From Mixophyes australis (lineage: Eukaryota > Chordata > Amphibia > Anura > Limnodynastidae), in NCBI GenBank assembly GCA_036250195.1, contig JAVHZZ010000012.1, positions 92,021,115 through 92,085,114 on the forward strand: 64,000 nucleotides of DNA, written 5' to 3'. Below the pieces are notes generated by a model that did no database searches, was not told the DNA's origin, and saw only the letters and a list, made by a program, of their open reading frames with translations. Below, one piece after another: positions 23,023-36,300 of this stretch; the stretch's first letter is position 1; each line of letters begins with the position of its first letter. Both the position numbers and the translations under genes were made by a program.

Positions 23023-26000
23023 CAAATGATGGAGAATGAGAATACAGACAATATGGTGGAGCAGACAGTAGATGTACAGAGCATCAGATGATGGAGGATG
23101 GGATTACAGACAATATGGTGGAGCAGACAGTAGATGTACAGAGCATCAGATGATGGAGGATGGGAATACAGACAATATGGTGGAGCAGACAGTAGATGTA
23201 CAGCAGTTGTACAGAGCATCAGATGATGGAGGATGGGAATACAGACAATATGGTGGAGCAGACAGTAGATGTACAGAGCATCAGATGATGGAGGATGGGA
23301 ATACAGACAATATGGTGGAGCAGACAGTAGATGTACAGCAGTTGTACAGAGCATCAGATGATGGAGGATGGGATTACAGACAATATGGTGGAGCAGACAG
23401 TAGATGTACAGTAGATGTACAGAGCATCAGATGATGGAGGATGGGAATACAGACAATATGGTGGAGCAGACAGTAGATGTACAGCAGTTGTACAGAGAAT
23501 AAGATGATGGAGGATGGGATTACAGACAATATGGTGGAGCAGACAGTAGATGTACAGTAGATGTACAGAGCATCAGATGATGGAGAATGGGAATACAGAC
23601 AATATGGTGGAGCAGACAGTTGATGTACAGCAGTTGTAAAGAGCATCAGATGATGGAGGATGGGATTACAGACAATATGGTGGAGCAGACAGTAGATGTA
23701 CAGAGCATCAGATGATGGAGAATGGGAATACAGACAATATGGTGGAGCAGACAGTAGATGTACAGCAGTTGTACAGAGCATCAGATGATGGAGGATGGGA
23801 ATACAGACAATATGGTGGAGCAGACAGTAGATGTACAGCAGTTGTACAGAGCATCAGATGATGGCGGATGGGAATACAGACAATATGGTGGAGCAGACAG
23901 TAGATGTACAGCAGTTGTACAGAGCATCAGATGATGGAGGATGGGATTACAGACAATATGGTGGAGTAGACAGTAGATGTACAGTAGATGTACAGAGCAT
24001 CAGATGATGGAGAATGGGAATACAGACAATATGGTGGAGCAGACAGTAGATGTACAGCAGTTGTACAGAGCATCAGATGATGGAGGATGGGAATACAGAC
24101 AATATGGTGGAGCAGACAGTAGATGTACAGTAGATGTACAGAGCATCAGATGATGGAGGATGGGATTACAGACAATATGGTGGAGCAGACAGTAGATGTA
24201 CAGTAGATGTACAGAGCATCAGATGATGGAGAATGGGAATACAGACAATATGGTGGAGCAGACAGTAGATGTACAGCAGTTGTACAGAGCATGAGATGAT
24301 GGAGGATGGGAATACAGACAATATGGTGGAGCAGACAGTAGATGTACAGTAGATGTACAGAGCATCAGATGATGGAGGATGGGAATACAGACAATATGGT
24401 GGAGCAGACAGTAGATGTACAGCAGTTGTACAGAGCATCAGATGATGGAGGATGGGAATAAAGACAATATGGTGGAGCAGACAGTAGATGTACAGTAGAT
24501 GTACAGAGCATCAGATGATGGAGGATGGGATTACAGACAATATGGTGGAGCAGACAGTAGATGTACAGTAGATGTACAGAGCATCAGATGATGGAGGATG
24601 GGAATACAGACAATATGGTGGAGCAGACAGTAGATGTACAGTAGATGTACTGAGCATCAGATGATGGAGGATGGGAATACAGACAATATGGTGGAGCAGA
24701 CAGTAGATGTACAGAGCATCAGATGATGGAGGATGGGAATACAGACAATATGGTGGAGCAGACAGTAGATGTACAGAGCATCAGATGATGGAGGATGGGA
24801 ATACAGACAATATGGTGGAGCAGACAGTAGATGTACAGAGCATCAGATGATGGAGGATGGGATTACAGACAATATGGTGGAGCAGACAGTAGATGTACAG
24901 TAGATGTACAGAGCATCAGATGATGGAGGATGGGATTACAGACAATATGGTGGAGCAGACAGTAGATGTACAGCAGTTGTACAGAGCATCAGATGATGGA
25001 GGATGGGATTACAGACAATATGGTGGAGCAGACAGTAGATGTACAGTAGATGTACAGAGCATCAGATGATGGAGGATGGGATTACAGACAATATGGTGGA
25101 GCAGACAGTAGATGTACAGTAGATGTACAGAGCATCAGATGATGGAGGATGGGATTACAGACAATATGGTGGAGCAGACAGTAGATGTACAGCAGTTGTA
25201 CAGAGCATCAGATGATGGAGGATGGGATTACAGACAATATGGTGGAGCAGACAGTAGATGTACAGTAGTTGTACAGAGCATGAGATGATGGAGGATGGGA
25301 ATACAGACAATATGGTGGAGCAGACAGTAGATGTACAGTAGATGTACAGAGCATCAGATGATGGAGGATGGGAATACAGACAATATGGTGGAGCAGACAG
25401 TAGATGTACAGCAGTTGTACAGAGCATCAGATGATGGAGGATGGGAATAAAGACAATATGGTGGAGCAGACAGTAGATGTACAGTAGATGTACAGAGCAT
25501 CAGATGATGGAGGATGGGATTACAGACAATATGGTGGAGCAGACAGTAGATGTACAGTAGATGTACAGAGCATCAGATGATGGAGGATGGGAATACAGAC
25601 AATATGGTGGAGCAGACAGTAGATGTACAGTAGATGTACTGAGCATCAGATGATGGAGGATGGGAATACAGACAATATGGTGGAGCAGACAGTAGATGTA
25701 CAGAGCATCAGATGATGGAGGATGGGAATACAGACAATATGGTGGAGCAGACAGTAGATGTACAGAGCATCAGATGATGGAGGATGGGAATACAGACAAT
25801 ATGGTGGAGCAGACAGTAGATGTACAGAGCATCAGATGATGGAGGATGGGATTACAGACAATATGGTGGAGCAGACAGTAGATGTACAGTAGATGTACAG
25901 AGCATCAGATGATGGAGGATGGGATTACAGACAATATGGTGGAGCAGACAGTAGATGTACAGCAGTTGTACAGAGCATCAGATGATGGAGGATGGGATTA

Positions 26001-29000
26001 CAGACAATATGGTGGAGCAGACAGTAGATGTACAGTAGATGTACAGAGCATCAGATGATGGAGGATGGGATTACAGACAATATGGTGGAGCAGACAGTAG
26101 ATGTACAGTAGATGTACAGAGCATCAGATGATGGAGGATGGGATTACAGACAATATGGTGGAGCAGACAGTAGATGTACAGCAGTTGTACAGAGCATCAG
26201 ATGATGGAGGATGGGATTACAGACAATATGGTGGAGCAGACAGTAGATGTACAATAGATGTACAGAGCATCAGATGATGGAGAATGGGAATAAAGACAAT
26301 ATGGTGGAGCAGACAGTAGATGTACAGTAGATGTACAGAGCATCAGATGATGGAGAATGGGAATACAGACAATATGGTGGAGCAGACAGTTGATGTACAG
26401 CAGTTGTAAAGAGCATCAGATGATGGAGAATGGGAATACAGACAATATGGTGGAGCAGACAGTAGATGTACAGCAGTTGTACAGAGCATGAGATGATGGA
26501 GGATGGGAATACAGACAATATGGTGGAGCAGACAGTAGATGTACAGTAGATGTACAGAGCATCAGATGATGGAGGATGGGAATACAGACAATATGGTGGA
26601 GCAGACAGTAGATGTACAGCAGTTGTACAGAGCATCAGATGATGGAGGATGGGAATAAAGACAATATGGTGGAGCAGACAGTAGATGTACAGTAGATGTA
26701 CAGAGCATCAGATGATGGAGGATGGGATTACAGACAATATGGTGGAGCAGACAGTAGATGTACAGTAGATGTACAGAGCATCAGATGATGGAGGATGGGA
26801 ATACAGACAATATGGTGGAGCAGACAGTAGATGTACAGTAGATGTACTGAGCATCAGATGATGGAGGATGGGAATACAGACAATATGGTGGAGCAGACAG
26901 TAGATGTACAGAGCATCAGATGATGGAGGATGGGAATACAGACAATATGGTGGAGCAGACAGTAGATGTACAGAGCATCAGATGATGGAGGATGGGAATA
27001 CAGACAATATGGTGGAGCAGACAGTAGATGTACAGAGCATCAGATGATGGAGGATGGGATTACAGACAATATGGTGGAGCAGACAGTAGATGTACAGTAG
27101 ATGTACAGAGCATCAGATGATGGAGGATGGGATTACAGACAATATGGTGGAGCAGACAGTAGATGTACAGCAGTTGTACAGAGCATCAGATGATGGAGGA
27201 TGGGATTACAGACAATATGGTGGAGCAGACAGTAGATGTACAGTAGATGTACAGAGCATCAGATGATGGAGGATGGGATTACAGACAATATGGTGGAGCA
27301 GACAGTAGATGTACAGTAGATGTACAGAGCATCAGATGATGGAGGATGGGATTACAGACAATATGGTGGAGCAGACAGTAGATGTACAGCAGTTGTACAG
27401 AGCATCAGATGATGGAGGATGGGATTACAGACAATATGGTGGAGCAGACAGTAGATGTACAATAGATGTACAGAGCATCAGATGATGGAGAATGGGAATA
27501 AAGACAATATGGTGGAGCAGACAGTAGATGTACAGTAGATGTACAGAGCATCAGATGATGGAGAATGGGAATACAGACAATATGGTGGAGCAGACAGTTG
27601 ATGTACAGCAGTTGTAAAGAGCATCAGATGATGGAGGATGGGATTACAGACAATATGGTGGAGCAGACAGTAGATGTACAGAGCATCAGATGATGGAGAA
27701 TGGGAATACAGACAATATGGTGGAGCAGACAGTAGATGTACAGCAGTTGTACAGAGCATCAGATGATGGAGGATGGGAATACAGACAATATGGTGGAGCA
27801 GACAGTAGATGTACAGCAGTTGTACAGAGCATCAGATGATGGCGGATGGGAATACAGACAATATGGTGGAGCAGACAGTAGATGTACAGCAGTTGTACAG
27901 AGCATCAGATGATGGAGGATGGGATTACAGACAATATGGTGGAGTAGACAGTAGATGGACAGTAGATGTACAGTAGATGTACAGAGCATCAGATGATGGA
28001 GAATGGGAATACAGACAATATGGTGGAGCAGACAGTAGATGTACAGTAGATGTACAGAGCATCAGATGATGGAGGATGGGAATACAGACAATATGGTGGA
28101 GCAGACAGTAGATGTACAGCAGTTGTACAGAGCATCAGATGATGGAGGATGGGATTACAGACAATATGGTGGAGCAGACAGTAGATGTACAGAGCATCAG
28201 ATGATGGAGGATGGGAATACAGACAATATGGTGGAGCAGACAGTAGATGTACAGCAGTTGTACAGAGCATCAGATGATGGAGGATGGGAATACAGACAAT
28301 ATGGTGGAGCAGACAGTAGATGTACAGAGCATCAGATGATGGAGGATGGGAATACAGACAATATGGTGGAGCAGACAGTAGATGTACAGCAGTTGTACAG
28401 AGCATCAGATGATGGAGGATGGGATTACAGACAATATGGTGGAGCAGACAGTAGATGTACAGTAGATGTACAGAGCATCAGATGATGGAGGATGGGAATA
28501 CAGACAATATGGTGGAGCAGACAGTAGATGTACAGCAGTTGTACAGAGAATAAGATGATGGAGGATGGGATTACAGACAATATGGTGGAGCAGACAGTAG
28601 ATGTACAGTAGATGTACAGAGCATCAGATGATGGAGGATGGGAATACAGACAATATGGTGGAGCAGACAGTAGATGTACAGTAGATGTACAGAGCATCAG
28701 ATGATGGAGGATGGGAATACAGACAATATGGTGGAGCAGACAGTAGATGTACAGCAGTTGTACAGAGCATCAGATGATGGAGGATGGGAATAAAGACAAT
28801 ATGGTGGAGCAGACAGTAGATGTACAGTAGATGTACAGAGCATCAGATGATGGAGGATGGGATTACAGACAATATGGTGGAGCAGACAGTAGATGTACAG
28901 TAGATGTACAGAGCATCAGATGATGGAGGATGGGAATACAGACAATATGGTGGAGCAGACAGTAGATGTACAGTAGATGTACTGAGCATCAGATGATGGA

Positions 29001-31795
29001 GGATGGGAATACAGACAATATGGTGGAGCAGACAGTAGATGTACAGAGCATCAGATGATGGAGGATGGGAATACAGACAATATGGTGGAGCAGACAGTAG
29101 ATGTACAGAGCATCAGATGATGGAGGATGGGAATACAGACAATATGGTGGAGCAGACAGTAGATGTACAGAGCATCAGATGATGGAGGATGGGATTACAG
29201 ACAATATGGTGGAGCAGACAGTAGATGTACAGTAGATGTACAGAGCATCAGATGATGGAGGATGGGATTACAGACAATATGGTGGAGCAGACAGTAGATG
29301 TACAGCAGTTGTACAGAGCATCAGATGATGGAGGATGGGATTACAGACAATATGGTGGAGCAGACAGTAGATGTACAGTAGATGTACAGAGCATCAGATG
29401 ATGGAGGATGGGATTACAGACAATATGGTGGAGCAGACAGTAGATGTACAGTAGATGTACAGAGCATCAGATGATGGAGGATGGGATTACAGACAATATG
29501 GTGGAGCAGACAGTAGATGTACAGCAGTTGTACAGAGCATCAGATGATGGAGGATGGGATTACAGACAATATGGTGGAGCAGACAGTAGATGTACAATAG
29601 ATGTACAGAGCATCAGATGATGGAGAATGGGAATAAAGACAATATGGTGGAGCAGACAGTAGATGTACAGTAGATGTACAGAGCATCAGATGATGGAGAA
29701 TGGGAATACAGACAATATGGTGGAGCAGACAGTTGATGTACAGCAGTTGTAAAGAGCATCAGATGATGGAGGATGGGATTACAGACAATATGGTGGAGCA
29801 GACAGTAGATGTACAGAGCATCAGATGATGGAGAATGGGAATACAGACAATATGGTGGAGCAGACAGTAGATGTACAGCAGTTGTACAGAGCATCAGATG
29901 ATGGAGGATGGGAATACAGACAATATGGTGGAGCAGACAGTAGATGTACAGCAGTTGTACAGAGCATCAGATGATGGCGGATGGGAATACAGACAATATG
30001 GTGGAGCAGACAGTAGATGTACAGCAGTTGTACAGAGCATCAGATGATGGAGGATGGGATTACAGACAATATGGTGGAGTAGACAGTAGATGGACAGTAG
30101 ATGTACAGTAGATGTACAGAGCATCAGATGATGGAGAATGGGAATACAGACAATATGGTGGAGCAGACAGTAGATGTACAGTAGATGTACAGAGCATCAG
30201 ATGATGGAGGATGGGAATACAGACAATATGGTGGAGCAGACAGTAGATGTACAGCAGTTGTACAGAGCATCAGATGATGGAGGATGGGATTACAGACAAT
30301 ATGGTGGAGCAGACAGTAGATGTACAGAGCATCAGATGATGGAGGATGGGAATACAGACAATATGGTGGAGCAGACAGTAGATGTACAGCAGTTGTACAG
30401 AGCATCAGATGATGGAGGATGGGAATACAGACAATATGGTGGAGCAGACAGTAGATGTACAGAGCATCAGATGATGGAGGATGGGAATACAGACAATATG
30501 GTGGAGCAGACAGTAGATGTACAGCAGTTGTACAGAGCATCAGATGATGGAGGATGGGATTACAGACAATATGGTGGAGCAGACAGTAGATGTACAGTAG
30601 ATGTACAGAGCATCAGATGATGGAGGATGGGAATACAGACAATATGGTGGAGCAGACAGTAGATGTACAGCAGTTGTACAGAGAATAAGATGATGGAGGA
30701 TGGGATTACAGACAATATGGTGGAGCAGACAGTAGATGTACAGTAGATGTACAGAGCATCAGATGATGGAGAATGGGAATACAGACAATATGGTGGAGCA
30801 GACAGTTGATGTACAGCAGTTGTAAAGAGCATCAGATGATGGAGGATGGGATTACAGACAATATGGTGGAGCAGACAGTAGATGTACAGAGCATCAGATG
30901 ATGGAGAATGGGAATACAGACAATATGGTGGAGCAGACAGTAGATGTACAGCAGTTGTACAGAGCATCAGATGATGGAGGATGGGAATACAGACAATATG
31001 GTGGAGCAGACAGTAGATGTACAGCAGTTGTACAGAGCATCAGATGATGGCGGATGGGAATACAGACAATATGGTGGAGCAGACAGTAGATGTACAGCAG
31101 TTGTACAGAGCATCAGATGATGGAGGATGGGATTACAGACAATATGGTGGAGTAGACAGTAGATGTACAGTAGATGTACAGAGCATCAGATGATGGAGAA
31201 TGGGAATACAGACAATATGGTGGAGCAGACAGTAGATGTACAGCAGTTGTACAGAGCATCAGATGATGGAGGATGGGAATACAGACAATATGGTGGAGCA
31301 GACAGTAGATGTACAGTAGATGTACAGAGCATCAGATGATGGAGGATGGGATTACAGACAATATGGTGGAGCAGACAGTAGATGTACAGTAGATGTACAG
31401 AGCATCAGATGATGGAGAATGGGAATACAGACAATATGGTGGAGCAGACAGTAGATGTACAGCAGTTGTACAGAGCATGAGATGATGGAGGATGGGAATA
31501 CAGACAATATGGTGGAGCAGACAGTAGATGTACAGTAGATGTACAGAGCATCAGATGATGGAGGATGGGAATACAGACAATATGGTGGAGCAGACAGTAG
31601 ATGTACAGCAGTTGTACAGAGCATCAGATGATGGAGGATGGGAATAAAGACAATATGGTGGAGCAGACAGTAGATGTACAGTAGATGTACAGAGCATCAG
31701 ATGATGGAGGATGGGATTACAGACAATATGGTGGAGCAGACAGTAGATGTACAGTAGATGTACAGAGCATCAGATGATGGAGGATGGGAATACAG
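23023..31795. repeat. Giant 62/73-bp minisatellite, left part (8.8 kb)
   Basis: Tandem units of 62 bp (agcatcagatgatggaggat, then gggaatacagacaatatggt, ggagcagacagtagatgtac, ag) or 73 bp when an extra cagttgtacag or tagatgtacag follows. Variant units are arranged in higher-order blocks: the rare variants aatagatgtacag (27461 and 29596) and tggacagtag (27956 and 30091) both recur at a spacing of 2135 bp. Because 62+73 is divisible by three, long open frames appear on both strands; they are not genes. The array is intronic to the SRCR gene if the 52-kb exon belongs to it. Confidence 0.97.
31791..31795. repeat. Gypsy target-site duplication, left copy (tacag)
   Basis: The 5 bases before the 5' LTR (tacag) are repeated directly after the 3' LTR at 37372-37376. 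Removing the element and one copy restores the minisatellite text gggaatacagacaatatgg. Confidence 0.95.
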
Positions 31796-32485
31796 TGTTA
31801 CGAGCCGCGGCGGTGCCCAGCCGCCGCGACTCACTCACCTGCGTCCCGGCCGTCGCTATGGCGACCGGGACGTCACTTCCGGCCCTGACCCGGCCGTTGC
31901 CGGGGCAACGGGAAGACGCTTCAGCGCTGCGTCCCGGCAATGAGAGGAAGCCGGGCGCAGCGCTCACCATGTTCTAGCCTGTGGGCTAATTAATGCAGCC
32001 TATTAATTATGCTGGGGGCTGTGTCTAAATCAGAGCTAGGCTCTGATTGGTGGCCACTGGTATTTAAGGCAATGAGGTCTGCTGCCTCATTGCCGGTTAT
32101 AGCTCCTGTGTTCCAGTCTGCTAACCTGCTAGTTCCTGTCCTGTATCCTGATATCGCTATTTGACTCCCCGTGTATGACCCTTGGCTTTGATTTGGACCT
32201 TGCTCGTGTTTCCTGTGACCCTGATCTCTGGCCTGTTTACCCGTTCTGCTTTTTGCCTGTGACCCCTGACCTCAGCTTGTTCATCAATACTCTTGTCTGC
32301 TGCCGGCCCTTGACCTCTGCGTGGACCTGACTCCTCTTGCCTGGGTTCTCCCCAGCTGGTACGCACTTCACGACCCTCTGTCAGTCTGCGGCCCAGTCTG
32401 TCCCCACCATCAGGGGCTCCAGTGAACACCTGACTGGCAGAGTAGATTCCGGGTTGTGTTGTGCCGGCTGGAGGGGTTCCTAACA
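31796..32485 (+). repeat. Gypsy 5' LTR
   Basis: 690 bp, TGTTACGAG...CCTAACA. The first 170 bases are a CpG-rich block (cgagccgcggcggtgcccag). A CCAAT-type box (ctgattggtgg) and a TATA-like tatttaag at about 32061-32068 form a plausible promoter. The base at 32466 is G, the only difference from the 3' LTR. Confidence 0.97.
32055..32070 (+). promoter_or_regulatory. Likely Gypsy LTR core promoter (TATA-like box)
   Basis: tggtatttaaggc lies about 20 bases after an inverted CCAAT box (gattggtgg). The position, roughly 265 bases into the LTR and 425 before its end, suits a U3/R boundary. Transcription start not verified. Confidence 0.5.
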
Positions 32486-32519
32486 TTATAACCGGCCCAC
32501 TCACGGAGACGAGGTTGGA

Positions 32520-33374
32520 ATGGATGCAAGTGGATCCTCACCGTCTCCGGCACAAGCCCTAGCAGCCCATGTTGAGTCCTTATATCAGATGATCCAGGGA
32601 TTGGCTGAGCGTCTGTCTGTTCAAGAAGAAGCCGCAAAAGTGTCACAACCCACTCCAAGTTCCGTCTGTGAACCTAAGATGAACTTGCCGGATCGCTTCT
32701 CTGGAAATAGGTCCCTGTTTCGGAATTTCAGGGAGAGCTGCAAGCTCTATTTCCGATTGAGACCCCGCTCCTCCGGGTCAGAGCAGCAAAGAGTCGGGAT
32801 TATCATTTCCCTTCTACAGGGTGACCCCCAGTCCTGGGCGTTTTCCTTGCCGCAGACCAGTCCTGCCATGCAGTCAGTAGACGCTTTCTTCGAGGCGTTA
32901 GGTCTACTATATGACGACCCGGACCGTACTGCCTCCGCTGAAACTCATCTACGGGCCTTGAAACAAGGCCGGCGCTCGGCAGAGGAATACTGCGCTGAAT
33001 TCCGTAGATGGTCACCTGATAGTGGATGGAATGATCCTGCCTTGCGGAGTCAGTTCCGTCTTGGCCTGTCGGAACAGGTCAAAGACTCTTTGGTGCAGTA
33101 CCCATCTCCTACCTCTCTGGAGGATCTGATGCACCTCTCCATTAAAATCGACAGGAGATTTAAAGAGCGGAAAATCGAAAAGGAGACATCATCACCTCTA
33201 TCCGGCTTCATTCCTGTTCCCACGGATGGTGAGGAACCCATGCAATTGGGGGCGTATCGTCTCTCCCCTGAGGAAAGAGACAAGAGAAGATCACAGGGCC
33301 TATGTCTCTATTGCGGCACAAAAGGCCACTTCTCCCGTTCCTGCCCGAATAAGCTGGGAAAAGAGCATGCCTAG
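32520..33374 (+). CDS. gag: Gypsy Gag (capsid and zinc knuckle)
   Basis: A 284-residue Gag beginning 34 bases after the 5' LTR. It has a helical N-terminal region, a Ty3-type capsid domain (KMNLPDRFSGNRSLFRNF, WAFSLPQ, LRALKQGRRSAEEYCAEFRRW, FRLGLSEQVKDSL) and one CCHC zinc knuckle, CLYCGTKGHFSRSC, near residue 262-275 (about 33303-33344). This architecture matches sushi-ichi Gag, the ancestor of vertebrate RTL/PEG10 genes. Gag assembles the intracellular particle and its knuckle binds RNA. The stop TAG at 33372-33374 is 9 bases after a slippery heptamer that should feed ribosomes into pol. Confidence 0.95.
   Translation: MDASGSSPSPAQALAAHVESLYQMIQGLAERLSVQEEAAKVSQPTPSSVCEPKMNLPDRFSGNRSLFRNFRESCKLYFRLRPRSSGSEQQRVGIIISLLQGDPQSWAFSLPQTSPAMQSVDAFFEALGLLYDDPDRTASAETHLRALKQGRRSAEEYCAEFRRWSPDSGWNDPALRSQFRLGLSEQVKDSLVQYPSPTSLEDLMHLSIKIDRRFKERKIEKETSSPLSGFIPVPTDGEEPMQLGAYRLSPEERDKRRSQGLCLYCGTKGHFSRSCPNKLGKEHA
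33356..33362 (+). promoter_or_regulatory. Predicted -1 ribosomal frameshift site (G GGA AAA)
   Basis: In the gag frame the bases read ctG GGA AAA gag, a perfect X XXY YYZ heptamer. The pol frame is exactly -1 relative to gag and is open from before this point to 36829. Sushi-class Gypsy elements and PEG10 use the same mechanism (known for the family). No downstream pseudoknot was worked out. Confidence 0.85.
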
Positions 33375-36300
33375 GGAACGAGGGGAAAGTTCACCTAGGT
33401 CTGCAGATTGTCTCCCCGAAAAACGCCGTATTGATCCCTGCACAGCTCATGTTTAGTGCTCGTTCAATGGACCTGTCCGCCTTCATTGACAGTGGAGCTG
33501 CAGGCAACTTCCTGGACATCGGGTTCGCCCGCGCTGCTAAAATTCCGATGGTAAAACTCAAGTCCGCTATTACTGTCTGTGGATTAGATGGAGGTCCGTT
33601 GCCTGGTGGCAAGATTTCCTGGGAGACCTCGCCACTACAATTAAAAATCGGAGCTCTCCATTCAGAGTCAATAACCTTCCTTCTTATCGATTGTTCATCA
33701 GTTCCCTTGATCTTGGGCCACCCATGGCTTTCCCGTCATAACCCCGTCATGGACTGGGTAAAAGGAGAAATTGTCCAGTGGAGCTCTTACTGTACACAGT
33801 CCTGCTTGTCACTGCCCCTGCGGGTGATTCAGTCTATTCCGGAGCAGCTTCCCTCACAATATCATGAGTTCTGGGATGTGTTCTCCAAGAAAGCTGCTGA
33901 CACCTTACCACCTCACCGTGACTTTGACTGTGCCATCGAGCTTATTCCTGGTTCCAAGTTGCCTAAGGGTCGCCTGTACTCTCTCTCTGGTCCGGAGACC
34001 AAGTCCATGCAGGAATACATTGAAGAAAATCTGGAGAAGGGCTTCATCAGGCCATCTAAATCTCCCGTAGGAGCAGGATGCTTCTTTGTATCCAAAAAGG
34101 ACGGAGGACTAAGACCTTGTATTGATTACCGGGGATTGAATCTTATTACAATCAAAAATACCTATCCCCTTCCGCTCATCTCCGTATTATTTGATCAGCT
34201 GAGAGGTGCTACTGTCTTCTCAAAAATCGATCTTCGTGGAGCGTATAACCTCATCCGTATCAAGAAGGGAGACGAGTGGAAGACGGCATTCAATACGCAC
34301 TCTGGCCATTATGAATACTTGGTTATGCCGTTCGGTCTTAGCAATGCACCTGCAGTATTCCAGGACTTAATCAATGAGGTTCTTCGGGACTTTCTTGGTA
34401 GTTTCGTGGTTGTCTATTTAGATGATATCCTCATCTATTCCAGATCTCTGTCTGTACATCAGAATCACGTTAAACAAGTTCTACGAAGACTGCGAGAGAA
34501 CCACCTTTACGCCAAACTAGAAAAGTGTGAGTTCGAGGTGCAGAAAGTATCCTTTTTAGGTTACATAATCTCTTCTGAGGGATTCTCCATGGATCCAACT
34601 AAGGTTCAGGCTATTCTAGATTGGGTGCAACCAAACAACCTTAAGGCGGTGCAGAGGTTTCTGGGCTTCTCCAATTATTATAGAAGGTTCATTCCAGGTT
34701 TTGCGGACATCGTGGCTCCCATTGTCGCCCTAACCCGTAAAGGAATGGATCCAACTAATTGGTCGCCTCAAGCAGTAGCCTCATTCGAAAGCCTGAAAAA
34801 AGCCTTTGTCTCCGCTCAGGTCCTTAGACACCCGGATCCAGCTAAAGCATTTGTTCTTGAGGTCGACGCCTCTGACGTCGGTGCTGGGGCTATACTATCA
34901 CAGAAGGACCCTCATACTACTCGTCTACACCCGTGTGCCTATTTCTCCCGCCAGTTCTCTTCAGCAGAAGCCAACTATGATGTCGGGAATAGGGAACTGT
35001 TGGCAATCAAATGGGCCTTCGAGGAGTGGCGACATTGGCTGGAGGGTGCTCCACATCAGATCTCTGTCATTACCGACCACAAGAACTTGCAATATATACA
35101 ATCGGCCAAACGTCTAAATCCCAGACAGGCCCGTTGGTCGTTATTCTTTACTCGGTTCAATTTCCTGATCACCTATCGACCGGGTTCCAAAAATGTCCGG
35201 GCAGATGCTCTGTCCAGAAGTTTCTTGGCACACCATGTTCCAGTTTCGAACCCAGAGCCTATTATTCCTCCTTCCATAATCCATGTTGGACTAACCCAAG
35301 ATCTGAGTATCACGCTTCAGAGATTCCAGAAATTAGCCCCTGATACTACTCCGGAACAACGTCTTTTTGTTCCAGTCCATCTAAGGAAGGCGGTTCTTGC
35401 AGAGGCGCATAATAATAGGTCTGCTGGACACCCTGGAGTTTATAAGACGCTGGAGATCCTTTCCCGTACGGTCTGGTGGCCATCCTTGTCCGCTGACGTC
35501 AAGAGTCATGTCTTCTCGTGTGAAATTTGTGCCAGGAACAAAGTCCCCAGGACTCGCCCGGTGGGTCAATTGCTTCCATTGCCCATTCCTGCAAAACCTT
35601 GGACACATTTGTCCATGGATTTTATTGTTGATTTGCCACCTTCTGCAGGACATAATACTATTTGGGTTGTGGTGGACCGTTTCAGTAAAATGGCACACTT
35701 CATCCCATTAACCAGGCTTCCTACAGCTCGAGATCTGGCCATTCTCTTCATACAACATGTTTTCCGGCTCCATGGACTTCCTTCCGATATTGTTTCTGAT
35801 CGTGGTTCACAATTCATAGCACAATTCTGGAAATCCTTCTGCACCCTACTCGGAATCCGGATCAGTCTGTCATCTGCATACCACCCTCAGTCTAACGGGC
35901 AAACTGAAAGGGTTAACCAAGCACTTGAACAGTTCCTCCGATGTTATTCCTCAGAATTCCATGACAACTGGTCATCTTTGCTGCCTTGGGCAGAGTTTGC
36001 CTACAATAACTCATCTCACTCATCTACTCAAACTTCTCCGTTCTACTGTAACTTCGGTTTCCATCCCAGGTCTAATTCTCTGTACTCTCTCAAATCTGCT
36101 GGTATTCCGGAGATTCATTCCACAGCTGCTGATCTGAAAGTAATTTGGGGGAAAGTTCAGTCCTCCTTGAAAAAATCCTCATTATCGGCCAAAAAATTTT
36201 CGGATCGCCACCGTACCACCTGCCCATTCAAAGTGGGCCAGAAAGTATGGCTATCAACTAGAAATCTTAGGCTCAGACAGCCTTGTAAAAAACTAGGACC

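Noticed and set aside
28039..28485. Long plus-strand open frames in the giant minisatellite (also 30174-30620, 40273-40776, 43729-44175)
   Set aside because: They arise because one 62-bp plus one 73-bp unit equals 135 bp, a multiple of three. The opposite strand is equally open, and no start context, splice site or domain is present.
32486..32519. Primer binding site of the Gypsy element
   Set aside because: The bases after the 5' LTR (ttataaccggcccactc) do not start with the usual TGG and I could not match them to a tRNA, so no call was made.
35381..35844. Minus-strand open frames opposite the Gypsy integrase
   Set aside because: Antisense shadows of the pol coding sequence.
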